The position numbers and the translations under genes are program-made. A model generated the notes under the pieces. The model was not told the DNA's origin, ran no database searches, and was given only the letters and a program-made list of their open reading frames with translations. From J054 sp965223095 (GTDB lineage Bacteria; Pseudomonadota; Gammaproteobacteria; Steroidobacterales; GCA-2729495), in contig OZ244979.1 of the NCBI GenBank assembly GCA_965223095.1, positions 1,240,001 through 1,304,000 of the forward strand: DNA of 64,000 nt, written 5' to 3'. How positions within the stretch are numbered: position 1 is the first letter of the stretch; every line of letters starts with the position of its first letter. Of this stretch, positions 9,052 to 17,428 are shown piece after piece.

Positions 9052-9559
9052 AGTCAAGGAGCCCGGTACCCGGTGGATTCGTCGTTCATGTATCTTGTTC
9101 GCACTACTCTGGTTGGTATCTATAGAGGCCTGGGCTGAATTGGAAATCAAGCGTTGGAATCCGCAGGGTTTGTCACAACCCGACGGCTATTCACAATTGG
9201 TGACGGTCAGCGGCGCCGAGAAGATGATTTTTCTGGGCGGTAAGGCGGGTATCTATCCCGATGGTAGTTTCCCGCCCGGTTTGACAGAGCAATCTAGACA
9301 GACATTTAAGAACATCAGCACCGCGCTGGCCGCGGCTGGGGCCACGGCAAAGGACGTGGTCGAGATTCAAGTATTTATCGTGGACTTAGAAAAACAAGAC
9401 CCGGAACCCGTCTACGATGATATTCGCGGTTTTTTCCCCGTCGGACACAAGCCGGTATCCATGGTCATCGGGGTATATGCCTTGGCCTACGAAGGCCTAC
9501 TGCTTGAGGTGAACGTCCGGGCGGTTTTGTCCGAAGAGCCGGGCCTGTCGCGACCATGA
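9044..9559 (+). CDS. Exported RidA/YjgF/YER057c family protein
   Basis: Residues 1-30 form a basic then hydrophobic leader (RWIRRSCILFALLWLVSIEAWA) typical of a Sec signal peptide; the rest is a RidA fold with the characteristic C-terminal segment ending in LLLEVNVRAVL. Cytosolic RidA deaminates reactive enamine/imine intermediates using a conserved Arg; here the position before EVNVRA fits that Arg. The gene begins inside the last codons of the molybdenum large subunit (GTG 9038 or ATG 9044), so it belongs to that operon. An exported RidA tied to a molybdenum hydroxylase is unusual. The function in the periplasm is unknown. Confidence 0.8.
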   Translation: MIRVKEPGTRWIRRSCILFALLWLVSIEAWAELEIKRWNPQGLSQPDGYSQLVTVSGAEKMIFLGGKAGIYPDGSFPPGLTEQSRQTFKNISTALAAAGATAKDVVEIQVFIVDLEKQDPEPVYDDIRGFFPVGHKPVSMVIGVYALAYEGLLLEVNVRAVLSEEPGLSRP

Positions 9560-9597
9560 TGAGGCGCAAGCTAGAATAACCAGCCCGCGGGCTGTCG

Positions 9598-10458
9598 ATG
9601 AGGGCCACCACGGCAGTGAGCAATAGAACGCAAGCCACCCGAGAACCCAAAGCCAATCTGGACAAACTGCAGCGACGGTTGCTTAGGCGAACCGGCAAGG
9701 CGGTCACGGACTATGCCATGTTAGAAGATGGCGACCGGGTCATGGTGTGCTTATCCGGAGGCAAAGACTCTTTCGCCCTGCTTGACATTCTGCAGGTCTT
9801 GCAGAGGCGTGCGCCAATTCATTTTGAATTAGTCGCCGTCAATATGGATCAGAAGCAGCCCGGGTTTCCAGCGCATGTGCTGCCCGCTTACCTTGATGGG
9901 CTAGACATCGAATACCACATTGTCGAGAAAGATACTTATTCCATCGTGCGTGACAAGATCCCTCAAGGCCGCACGACCTGCGGCCTTTGTTCCCGCTTGC
10001 GGCGGGGAACTTTGTATGGCTTTGCCGAAAAAATCGGGGCTACAAAAATTGCCCTGGGTCATCATCGCGACGATATTGTCGAAACGCTATTTCTCAATAT
10101 GTTTTTCGGTTCACGACTTGCAGCCATGCCGCCCAAGCTGCTGTCCGATGATCAGCGAAATGTCGTCATTCGGCCTTTGGCCTATTGCGCGGAGCGGGAC
10201 TTGGCGCGTTATGCGGAGATTCGCGATTTCCCCATTATTCCCTGCAATCTTTGTGGCTCACAAGACAATTTGCAGCGTCAACAAGTTAAGCGAATGTTGC
10301 AGTCTTGGGAAATAGAGTACCCGGGGAGAACTGACCGAGTATTGCGCGCAATGCAAAATATATCGCCCAGCCAAATGGCGGATGTTTCACTCTTTGACTT
10401 TAAGGGCTTGCAGCTAATGCGTGGTGAACTGCCCGAACTCAAAAAGGGTTTCGGTTAG
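9598..10458 (+). CDS. ttcA: tRNA 2-thiocytidine biosynthesis protein TtcA
   Basis: The 286-residue protein has the PP-loop ATP pyrophosphatase motif SGGKDS near residue 54, and paired Cys motifs CGLC near residue 130 and CNLC near residue 216 that bind the iron-sulfur cluster in TtcA. It thiolates C32 of certain tRNAs using ATP and a sulfur donor in the cytoplasm. Length and motif order match the family. It ends convergently with the serine hydrolase gene, overlapping by 4 bases. Confidence 0.93.
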   Translation: MRATTAVSNRTQATREPKANLDKLQRRLLRRTGKAVTDYAMLEDGDRVMVCLSGGKDSFALLDILQVLQRRAPIHFELVAVNMDQKQPGFPAHVLPAYLDGLDIEYHIVEKDTYSIVRDKIPQGRTTCGLCSRLRRGTLYGFAEKIGATKIALGHHRDDIVETLFLNMFFGSRLAAMPPKLLSDDQRNVVIRPLAYCAERDLARYAEIRDFPIIPCNLCGSQDNLQRQQVKRMLQSWEIEYPGRTDRVLRAMQNISPSQMADVSLFDFKGLQLMRGELPELKKGFG

Positions 10459-11672
10459 TTTTCCAGCCTCGCGATTTTTTTCGGTATCAATCCGTCTAGG
10501 GCTGTGTTCACCAAGAAACTATTGTCCCAGGTTTCTTTGACGGGCTTGCGGCCGCCCGAGGGGCCCATTCGCACGATGACTAGCTGGGCAGAGGGCACCA
10601 CATAAACGCGTTGCGCGCCGAAGCCTGATGCGTAGTAGGTATCTTCGGCGAGGAAAGAATCGGTTCGTTGGTAACCCCCCGCAAGCACTTCCGCGCGCGG
10701 ATTGAGTTCGCGCGAATAGCCTAACCAAATCTGATAACCATACCAATCGCTATTGGCCGAGGGGCTGATCATCCGCTGGAAGAAAGCATCATGGACGATG
10801 CGCTGGCCATTGATTGTTCCCCGACCGAGCAGCAGCATGCCAAAGCGTGCCCAATCTCGCGCCGTGGTCAACAGGCAGCAGGAAGAATGTACTTTGCCGG
10901 CGGCCTCGCTATCCAGCCAGAGTTCAGCCCGTTCTCCGCCCATGGGGGTCCACAACTTGTCTTGCAGGTAGTCGGCGTATTTACTGCCGGTGGCGCGTTC
11001 GATGATCAAGCCAAGTAGTTCGCTGTTGATGTTGTTGTACTCAAATTTTGTCCCAGGTTCCCAGTCCAGCGGTGTTTTTAGTTGAACGGCCACTGAATCG
11101 CTGGCAAAAAGCCACTGGAAAGCGTCGCTAAAAGGATTTAAGGAAAATGGGTATTCCAACAGGCCGCTAGACATCTGCAGCATGTTCTCAACGGTGATGC
11201 TGCCCCGAGGGTCTTCCCGCCACTCCTGCAAATATCGGTCGACCGGATCATTGAGGGATTCGATGTCGCCGTCAAGCAAAGCGGCGCCGATGAGTATCGG
11301 TAATAGACTCTTGTGCATGGACTGAGATTGCGTCAGTGCATCGCGTGACCAACCCTGTGCATACCACTCCGCTTGGATGAGACCTTTGTGTAGCACTAAC
11401 AGTGCGAATGAATCTTGATCCGCGGCGTAGCGTTCCATCGCAGCGAGCGCTTCGGCCGCTATGGTTTTTTCCGCAGCCGAGGCAGTTTGTAAATCGACAG
11501 GCTGCGAGCCAAAGATTTCGGTGCGCGGATTTAGATTGTCGTAACTGCCATCTTCTTCGGCAAATAAGGTGAAAAAACGGCTAACCAACAACGGGTCGGA
11601 CAAATACAGTCCGGTCAGGGCCATATTGGGAATTGCCACGGCGATTAACAGTATCAGGCTTAGTTTCCGCAT
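10455..11672 (-). CDS. Serine hydrolase, beta-lactamase/class C (PBP-like) family
   Basis: A 405-residue protein with an N-terminal hydrophobic segment (LSLILLIAVAIPNMALTGLYL) that is either a signal peptide or an anchor. The SxxK motif appears as SMHK near residue 142 and the second element YxN as EYNN near residue 215, matching the beta-lactamase/esterase EstB/6-aminohexanoate-dimer hydrolase group. Expected to be a periplasmic serine esterase, amidase or peptidase with unknown substrate. It stands alone on the minus strand; the gene upstream is separated by about 40 bases and may be co-transcribed. Confidence 0.82.
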   Translation of the reverse strand: MRKLSLILLIAVAIPNMALTGLYLSDPLLVSRFFTLFAEEDGSYDNLNPRTEIFGSQPVDLQTASAAEKTIAAEALAAMERYAADQDSFALLVLHKGLIQAEWYAQGWSRDALTQSQSMHKSLLPILIGAALLDGDIESLNDPVDRYLQEWREDPRGSITVENMLQMSSGLLEYPFSLNPFSDAFQWLFASDSVAVQLKTPLDWEPGTKFEYNNINSELLGLIIERATGSKYADYLQDKLWTPMGGERAELWLDSEAAGKVHSSCCLLTTARDWARFGMLLLGRGTINGQRIVHDAFFQRMISPSANSDWYGYQIWLGYSRELNPRAEVLAGGYQRTDSFLAEDTYYASGFGAQRVYVVPSAQLVIVRMGPSGGRKPVKETWDNSFLVNTALDGLIPKKIARLEN

Positions 11673-11713
11673 CTACTTTTTCCGCTTGCTGTTTTCTCGT
11701 CAAAGAGTTGGTC

Positions 11714-12904
11714 CTAACCACCTCGCATGCGTTTTCGTACCAGCTCGCCAGCTTCTTGGTAGGTTTCCGGCAGTTTATCCAAGAAGGCATTGGGCTGAAA
11801 TGCAGGTTGATAAGCTTGCAGCACTGGCACAATCAGTGCTGCGGGAATTTCTCTAAACCGTCGCGTTTTGCGGAAATCGGCGATGGGAATTCGACCGAAG
11901 GCAATGTCCTCGTGGGGATTGCTGGTTTTTGCAATGGGCGTGCCCCGGGGGTTCACAATGACGGTGCCTTCGGCAGCCGCGCCCGCGGCGTCGGTGAAGC
12001 CGATATTGTCGGGCGAGACGGAATTGCCCACGCCCACGGTGAAAATTCGATTGGTGCGAGCCGTGGCCATGGCCGAGTCGGCGTTGGAGCCGCCGGTTAC
12101 GCTCATCACGAGTAGTTCCGCACCCTTTAGGGCAAGGCACTGGTAAATCATGGGTTCTATGCCCACGGCCGTCATGGCAATGTTGCCAATGTCGGTGCGC
12201 GCCACCGGCAGAGTTGCATCCCAGCCATACATTTCGACGTAGCGGTCTAGCACATCGTAGACGGTGGTACCGATCAAGGCGCCGGCGCCAAATAAGCCCA
12301 AAATATTTCGCGCTTTCCATTGTTTGGAGACGATCTCGCCCGTTGGCCCAACGATGACCGACATGTTGATCACATGATTTGGCCAGTCTTGGTCTTTCGC
12401 GTAACAGCCAAAAGCAATGTAACAACCAAAATGCTTGGCGCGTTCGCCGATCACTTCAACCTCGGGTCCGGGTAGATCAAAGGCGACCCGGTTGAGCTCT
12501 TTGCGGGTCCAGGGTTGAAAGCCTTGAATCGGGAACTCATGCATGCATAGTAAATCTTGTTTCGCGCCCCAGCGCCGTTCGCCATCCCAGGCTTCGGGTG
12601 AGCCTTGGGCATAGTTGATGAGCTTAACCGTGTGATCGAGGTTGGCTTGCATGCTCGATTTAAGATTCTGAAGGTCCACGGCGCGAACCCGGGACTGGAT
12701 CGCGGCGACATTGATGGCATCTTGACGAAGTTTAGCGGTTTCGTAGCGGCCCGACTGTGCCACCGATATGTCTCTGTTCTCACCGTCATGATTCGCAGCG
12801 CCGGCAAGACCGGGCGCGCTCGCCAGGCCGGCTAAACCGAGTGCTCCCGTGCCGGCGAGTAACTCGCGGCGGCGCGGATCAAAGTTCTTTGCTTGCTTGC
12901 TCAT
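11714..12904 (-). CDS. Tat-exported nitrilase-superfamily protein lacking the catalytic cysteine
   Basis: ATG 12904 is chosen because it follows a GGAGAGCAGGAT ribosome site and begins a twin-arginine leader (DPRRRELLAGTGALGLAG then a short hydrophobic stretch to AGAA). The body is a carbon-nitrogen hydrolase domain of the aliphatic amidase type: the Glu (CMHEFPIQG) and Lys (SKQWKARN) of the Glu-Lys-Cys triad are present. Where the nucleophile should be, about 12 residues before the LALKGAE helix, the sequence reads MTAVGIEPM, giving Thr instead of Cys. It is therefore probably not an amidase of the usual mechanism: a degenerate binding protein, or an enzyme with altered chemistry. It is divergent from the osmoprotectant ABC genes. 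Confidence 0.75.
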   Translation of the reverse strand: MSKQAKNFDPRRRELLAGTGALGLAGLASAPGLAGAANHDGENRDISVAQSGRYETAKLRQDAINVAAIQSRVRAVDLQNLKSSMQANLDHTVKLINYAQGSPEAWDGERRWGAKQDLLCMHEFPIQGFQPWTRKELNRVAFDLPGPEVEVIGERAKHFGCYIAFGCYAKDQDWPNHVINMSVIVGPTGEIVSKQWKARNILGLFGAGALIGTTVYDVLDRYVEMYGWDATLPVARTDIGNIAMTAVGIEPMIYQCLALKGAELLVMSVTGGSNADSAMATARTNRIFTVGVGNSVSPDNIGFTDAAGAAAEGTVIVNPRGTPIAKTSNPHEDIAFGRIPIADFRKTRRFREIPAALIVPVLQAYQPAFQPNAFLDKLPETYQEAGELVRKRMRGG

Positions 12905-13027
12905 ATCCTGCTCTCCACGGGCTAAGTATCCGCCATCATGCCATTGCCATGAGCTGAGGCCAACGCGCTTCGGCGGCGCACGCGATAGAATGCCGGCGAA
13001 TCCCTTGGGCAAGGTCCAGCGCTTGCA

Positions 13028-13798
13028 ATGATCCTTCTCGAGAAAGTTTCCAAGAGTTTTGACCGTGGCCGCAGCCAGGTCGTTCGCCACCTTAGTCTGC
13101 AAGTACCGAGGGGCTCGTTGACGGTTTTGTTGGGACACTCAGGCTCCGGGAAGACCACAACGCTGAAAATGGTGAATCGGCTGGTGGAACCGGATGAGGG
13201 GCATGTCTTGGTCAATGGCCAGGACATCGGTCGCATGGATCCTGTTGGTTTGCGCCGGCAAATCGGCTATGTGTTTCAAGGTATCGGCTTATTTCCACAC
13301 TTGAGCGTGGCGCAGAACGTGGCAACCGTGCCCAGCTTGCTGGGTTGGCCAGCGCAAAAGACTGCGGAACGAAGCGCGGAGCTGTTGAACATGGTGGGCT
13401 TGCCGGCCGACGAATTTTCTCAGCGCTATCCGCGCGAGTTGTCGGGCGGTGAAAGTCAACGGGTGGGAGTAGCGCGTGCCCTCGCGGCTCGTCCAGATAT
13501 CTTACTAATGGATGAACCGTTTGGGGCCTTAGACCCTATGACGCGGACCCAACTACAAGAATCTCTCCGCGTACTGCTAAAGCAACTGGGCTTGACGATC
13601 GTGTTGGTGACCCATGATGTCAGCGAGGCTTTGCTGCTAGCGGATCGGGTGGCCGTGATGCGATCTGGCGAAATCATCGATAGTGGTTCGCCGCGCGAGC
13701 TGATATCGGCGCCTAAACACCCATTCACCGCCGACTTGATGGCGGTACCCCGGCGGCAAGCCGAGCGTGTCGCGCAGCTGCTGAATGCTCCGCAATGA
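13028..13798 (+). CDS. Osmoprotectant/quaternary amine ABC transporter ATP-binding protein (OpuCA/ProV-like)
   Basis: A 256-residue ABC ATPase with Walker A GHSGSGKTT, signature motif LSGGESQRVGVARAL, Walker B ILLMDEPFGALD and the His-switch VTHDVSEA. The absence of C-terminal CBS domains distinguishes it from long OpuA/OpuCA ATPases. Its stop overlaps the following permease start as ATGA, and that partner fixes it as the motor of a betaine/choline-type importer on the cytoplasmic side of the inner membrane. Confidence 0.88.
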   Translation: MILLEKVSKSFDRGRSQVVRHLSLQVPRGSLTVLLGHSGSGKTTTLKMVNRLVEPDEGHVLVNGQDIGRMDPVGLRRQIGYVFQGIGLFPHLSVAQNVATVPSLLGWPAQKTAERSAELLNMVGLPADEFSQRYPRELSGGESQRVGVARALAARPDILLMDEPFGALDPMTRTQLQESLRVLLKQLGLTIVLVTHDVSEALLLADRVAVMRSGEIIDSGSPRELISAPKHPFTADLMAVPRRQAERVAQLLNAPQ

Positions 13799-15312
13799 AT
13801 GCGGGTTTAAGTCAGCAGCTCGCGTTATTGCCAGATTATCTAAGTCAGCATCTGCTGCTGACGCTAACCGCCCTGGTGGTCGGCATTGGTGTGAGTGTGC
13901 CCCTGGCGATTCTGGTTACCCGCGTGCGTGGATTGCAATCGCCGGTGTTGATGCTGAGTAGTGTTGTGCAAACTATTCCAGGCTTGGCGTTACTGGCGCT
14001 GATGGTGCCACTGCTGCGTCAAATCGGTTTTCTACCCGCCGTTATCGCCCTGACTCTTTACAGCATGCTACCCATCCTGCGGAACACTGTCACCGGCATA
14101 CAGGCGGTGGACGAAGACTTGGTAGAGGCGGGCCAGGCTTTGGGTATGACCGATTGGCAGCTGTTGCGCCAGCTGCAGTTGCCGCTGGCTTTACCGGTGA
14201 TTATCGCCGGCATTCGCACGGCCACGGTTTGGGTGGTGGGCATGGCCACCCTATCGACCCCCGTGGGTGCCACCAGTTTGGGTAACTACATTTTTAGTGG
14301 CCTACAGACCCAAAACTATACCGCGGTCACGGTGGGTTGCGTTGCTGCCGCTACCCTGGCTCTGTTGCTAGATGGTCTTGTCCGCTTATTAGAAATCGGG
14401 ATTAGGCGAAAGCGCAGAGGCTTGATAGTCGTTGCCGTGACGACACTCATCGCGCTGATGGTGGCTGTAGTGGCCGTGGCCTTCACCAATAGTCGCGGTA
14501 CGGCGGAGCAGCGGCCCGTGATCATCGGTGCCAAAACCTTTACCGAGCAATATGTATTGGGTGCATGGTTGCAGCAGAGGCTAAACGATGCCGGATTCAG
14601 CACGCGGCAGCGTTCTAGTCTTGGCTCGGCCATTGTTTTCGACGCGCTGCGCACCGGCGAAATTGATCTATATGTCGACTATACCGGCACGCTCTGGGCG
14701 AATTACATGCAACGCACAGATCAACCCGGCCGGGAAGCGATGCTTGCCTCTGTACGAGATTGGTTGGCCCGTGAACATGCCATCGAGACCGTTGTTCCGC
14801 TGGGTTTTGAAAACACTTATGCCTTCGCCATGGCAAGAGCGCGGTCTCAAGAGCTGGGTATCGTCAGCATCGCCGATTTACCGAGTCAGGCAGCCGATTT
14901 AAGTTTGGCCGGCGACTACGAATTCTTTGCGCGCCCGGAATGGGCAGCTGTACAAAGCCACTACGATTTACAGTTCGCCGCGCAGCGCAGTATGGACAGC
15001 AGCCTGATGTATGCGGCCGTGGCCGAAGGCGAGGTGGATGTGATTACCGCCTATTCCACCGATGGTCGAATCGCCGCGTTAGATCTTGCCGTGTTGACGG
15101 ATCCGCGTGGCGCCCTACCGCCCTACGATGCCGTTTTACTGCTCAGCGCCCAGGCAGCACAGCGCTGGCCTGAGCTTGTGCAGACTATTGAGGAATTGGA
15201 AAACTCGATTTCTCCCGCGGCCATACGCAGTGCTAATCGCCTTGTGGACATTGACGGCCGCAATCCGGCAACGGCAGCGGCACTGCTTGAGGCAAGCCGG
15301 GGGGCGCGCTGA
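13795..15312 (+). CDS. Fused permease and substrate-binding protein of an osmoprotectant ABC importer (OpuCB-OpuCC type)
   Basis: The 505-residue product joins two proteins that are often separate. Residues 1 to about 235 are a binding-protein-dependent permease with five or six membrane spans and an EAA-type loop (DLVEAGQALGMTDWQLL). After a last hydrophobic segment (LIVVAVTTLIALMVAVVAVAF), residues from about 245 form a type II periplasmic binding domain beginning IIGAKTFTEQYVLG and containing the YVDYTGT motif of the glycine betaine/choline/carnitine family. The binding domain would be tethered to the periplasmic face. With the ATPase it makes a two-gene importer. Exact ligand cannot be told. 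It ends one base from the convergent sensor gene. Confidence 0.88.
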   Translation: MNAGLSQQLALLPDYLSQHLLLTLTALVVGIGVSVPLAILVTRVRGLQSPVLMLSSVVQTIPGLALLALMVPLLRQIGFLPAVIALTLYSMLPILRNTVTGIQAVDEDLVEAGQALGMTDWQLLRQLQLPLALPVIIAGIRTATVWVVGMATLSTPVGATSLGNYIFSGLQTQNYTAVTVGCVAAATLALLLDGLVRLLEIGIRRKRRGLIVVAVTTLIALMVAVVAVAFTNSRGTAEQRPVIIGAKTFTEQYVLGAWLQQRLNDAGFSTRQRSSLGSAIVFDALRTGEIDLYVDYTGTLWANYMQRTDQPGREAMLASVRDWLAREHAIETVVPLGFENTYAFAMARARSQELGIVSIADLPSQAADLSLAGDYEFFARPEWAAVQSHYDLQFAAQRSMDSSLMYAAVAEGEVDVITAYSTDGRIAALDLAVLTDPRGALPPYDAVLLLSAQAAQRWPELVQTIEELENSISPAAIRSANRLVDIDGRNPATAAALLEASRGAR

Positions 15313-15313
15313 G

Positions 15314-17428
15314 CTAGTGCTGCGTTTCGTGATGGGCTTCGCCTTGGCGGCGCCAGCGAGCCCAATCTAGTCGATTTTCCGCGACATGGAAAAGCGCCGC
15401 CACGACATGGCGATCATAGTGCTCGTCGGCTAATTCCATCAGTTCTTGCAGGGCGGTCTTCACGGACAAGGCTTCACGGTAAGCGCGCGGGCTGACCAGG
15501 GCGACAAAGGCGTTGGCCACCGCCAGGATACGGCCCGGTAAGGTCATCTCTTGTGCGTCTAAGCCGCGGGGATAACCACTGCCATCCAGGTGTTCTTGCT
15601 TTTGCGCGATGGTGCTGAGCACCGGCCCGGAGAAATCGAGATTAGTCAGCATTTCCAGCCCGCGACTGACATGGGATTCCATGATTTCGCGTTCGTCTTC
15701 GTTGAGTGCCCCAGTCTTTGTCAACAATTCCGCCGGCAGCAGAATCTTGCCGAGATTGGCCAAGGTTGCTGCAAACTCTAAGGTGGTTCGTTCATTTTCC
15801 GGCAAGTGCAGTTCTTCTGCGAGGGCCATGGCAACTTCGGTCATACGCGCCGAGTGGAAAGCCGTGTAGGGATCCCGCAAATCAATAATCTGAACCAAAG
15901 TGCTGACCAGTTTGCTTAGCAATGTGGTGTGGCGTTCCTGGGCTCTTTGTAGGTCAGTAATATCATTGAGGACTAGCAACACCGGTTCCTCGATATCGCC
16001 AACGCTATCCAAGGGCAGAAAGCTGGCTTGATAGTGCCGGGGCTCGTCGCCCAGCTCCAGTTCTAAGCTGCCACTGGTGGGCTTGCCCCGTTCTCGCGCC
16101 TGATCGATTTCAACTTGTAAGCGTTTCGCGATGGCGGAGCCCAACGCGGCACTGAGATGTTTGTCGGTAAGGTCCTCCAGTTCGGCTTCGGCGGCCTTGG
16201 CCACGGCCCGATTCGCAAAGCGCAAGTCGCGATTGGTGTCCACGAGCATGGTCAAGGCATTGATGTTGCCGGATATGGCATTCAGCAAGCCACTTTGCTT
16301 GCGTAGCTCTTGGGTTTTTTCATCCAGCTCCGCTGCCTTGTGGCGCGCACGAACACTGCTGCCGTGTCGCCAGGCGGCGATGGCCAGCGCCGCCACGGCC
16401 AGTAGCAGCAGGGATAACGAGCCCAACAAAAATCGGCGCCGTTGCTGAGATTCGCGTAAGGCTTGTTTGGCATTGACTTGCTGTGCAACAACCCAGGGCT
16501 GGCCCCGCACTTTGCGGCTTAGCTGCAAAACGGGCTCACCGCGATAATTATTCAGTTGCGCGAAGCGTCCCGGTTGTGTCACGGCCGCCGCACCCGCCAG
16601 GCTCGGCCGCGTTACGGGTATGCTGCGGCTCAGTGCCGTCGCACCATCCCGAGTGGGCGACAGGTACCAAACCTGATCAGTTTTTTTCTCTAACAGAAGT
16701 GCCTCATTGTCTTCAGCGAAAAATTCGCGACCGGCTAGCACCGGAAAAATCTCTTGGGTGGCCGGACGGATGCCGACAATCACCCCTACCGCAGCAGCCT
16801 GTTCGGCCGCGCCGGTGCCGAGGACTGCGGGCACTGCGATGGCATAGGCGATCAGCGCTTGGCCCTGCTCGTCGAGATGGATGGAACTGGTACGCCGGCT
16901 TCCAGATTCCAAGGCCGCGAGGGCCGCTTGCCGGGTTTCCGCGGTTAAGGCTGGCGTACCCGGGGTGACCACCACGGGTCGTAGTTGGGCGTTTAAAAGC
17001 GCCAGGCCAGAATCCGTCGTTTGGACCAGATTGGCCGGCACTCGCGCGTCGGCTCGACCACCATAGCCCAAGCGGCTGGCGCTAGCGATTACTAGATTAC
17101 GCAGGTAGTCCAGTTGCGCCGGGGGCTTGCCGCCTGCGCTGCTGGCGCGGAGTTGATTGACTTGTGACAGGTAGAGTTGCAGCGACGCGTTGCCGGCGAG
17201 CTCGCTGAGATCGGTAAAGTTCCGGTCAGTCACGGCAGCCAGATTGGCCGCGCGCGTATCGACAGCCAGTCCTAGACGGGATTCCCACTGCTGCAGGTCG
17301 CGATGTTTTTCCCGATCAAGATAAATGCCGATCAGCGCGCCGCCCAATGCGATGATGGCGATTAGCGTGAGAATCGCCACGATCAGCGACGATTTTTTCA
17401 GTTCCTCGGCGCTGATGGGGTTGCTCAT
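15314..17428 (-). CDS. Membrane sensor protein with periplasmic domain, PAS and degenerate HD-GYP domain
   Basis: The 704-residue protein starts at ATG 17428, overlapping the protease stop as ATGA. Layout: membrane span near residues 14-35, a ~280-residue periplasmic region resembling a double-Cache sensor, a second span near 335-355, a PAS-like region, then an HD-GYP-type output from about 518. In that output the metal-binding residues are largely replaced: the HD pair reads AN (LANLGK, residues 557-558), the HH pair reads KQ just before the retained HLDGSGYPRGL, and VADAFDAL reads VANAFVAL. The first His (FHSARM) and the GYP motif remain. This predicts loss of c-di-GMP hydrolysis with possible retained ligand binding. 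The coupled LapG-like gene suggests it is a receptor controlling that protease. Confidence 0.8.
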   Translation of the reverse strand: MSNPISAEELKKSSLIVAILTLIAIIALGGALIGIYLDREKHRDLQQWESRLGLAVDTRAANLAAVTDRNFTDLSELAGNASLQLYLSQVNQLRASSAGGKPPAQLDYLRNLVIASASRLGYGGRADARVPANLVQTTDSGLALLNAQLRPVVVTPGTPALTAETRQAALAALESGSRRTSSIHLDEQGQALIAYAIAVPAVLGTGAAEQAAAVGVIVGIRPATQEIFPVLAGREFFAEDNEALLLEKKTDQVWYLSPTRDGATALSRSIPVTRPSLAGAAAVTQPGRFAQLNNYRGEPVLQLSRKVRGQPWVVAQQVNAKQALRESQQRRRFLLGSLSLLLLAVAALAIAAWRHGSSVRARHKAAELDEKTQELRKQSGLLNAISGNINALTMLVDTNRDLRFANRAVAKAAEAELEDLTDKHLSAALGSAIAKRLQVEIDQARERGKPTSGSLELELGDEPRHYQASFLPLDSVGDIEEPVLLVLNDITDLQRAQERHTTLLSKLVSTLVQIIDLRDPYTAFHSARMTEVAMALAEELHLPENERTTLEFAATLANLGKILLPAELLTKTGALNEDEREIMESHVSRGLEMLTNLDFSGPVLSTIAQKQEHLDGSGYPRGLDAQEMTLPGRILAVANAFVALVSPRAYREALSVKTALQELMELADEHYDRHVVAALFHVAENRLDWARWRRQGEAHHETQH

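Noticed and set aside
9581..9594. Perfect 14-base palindrome CAGCCCGCGGGCTG just before the ttcA start.
   Set aside because: No loop and no T tract; several palindromes of this length are expected by chance in a window this size.
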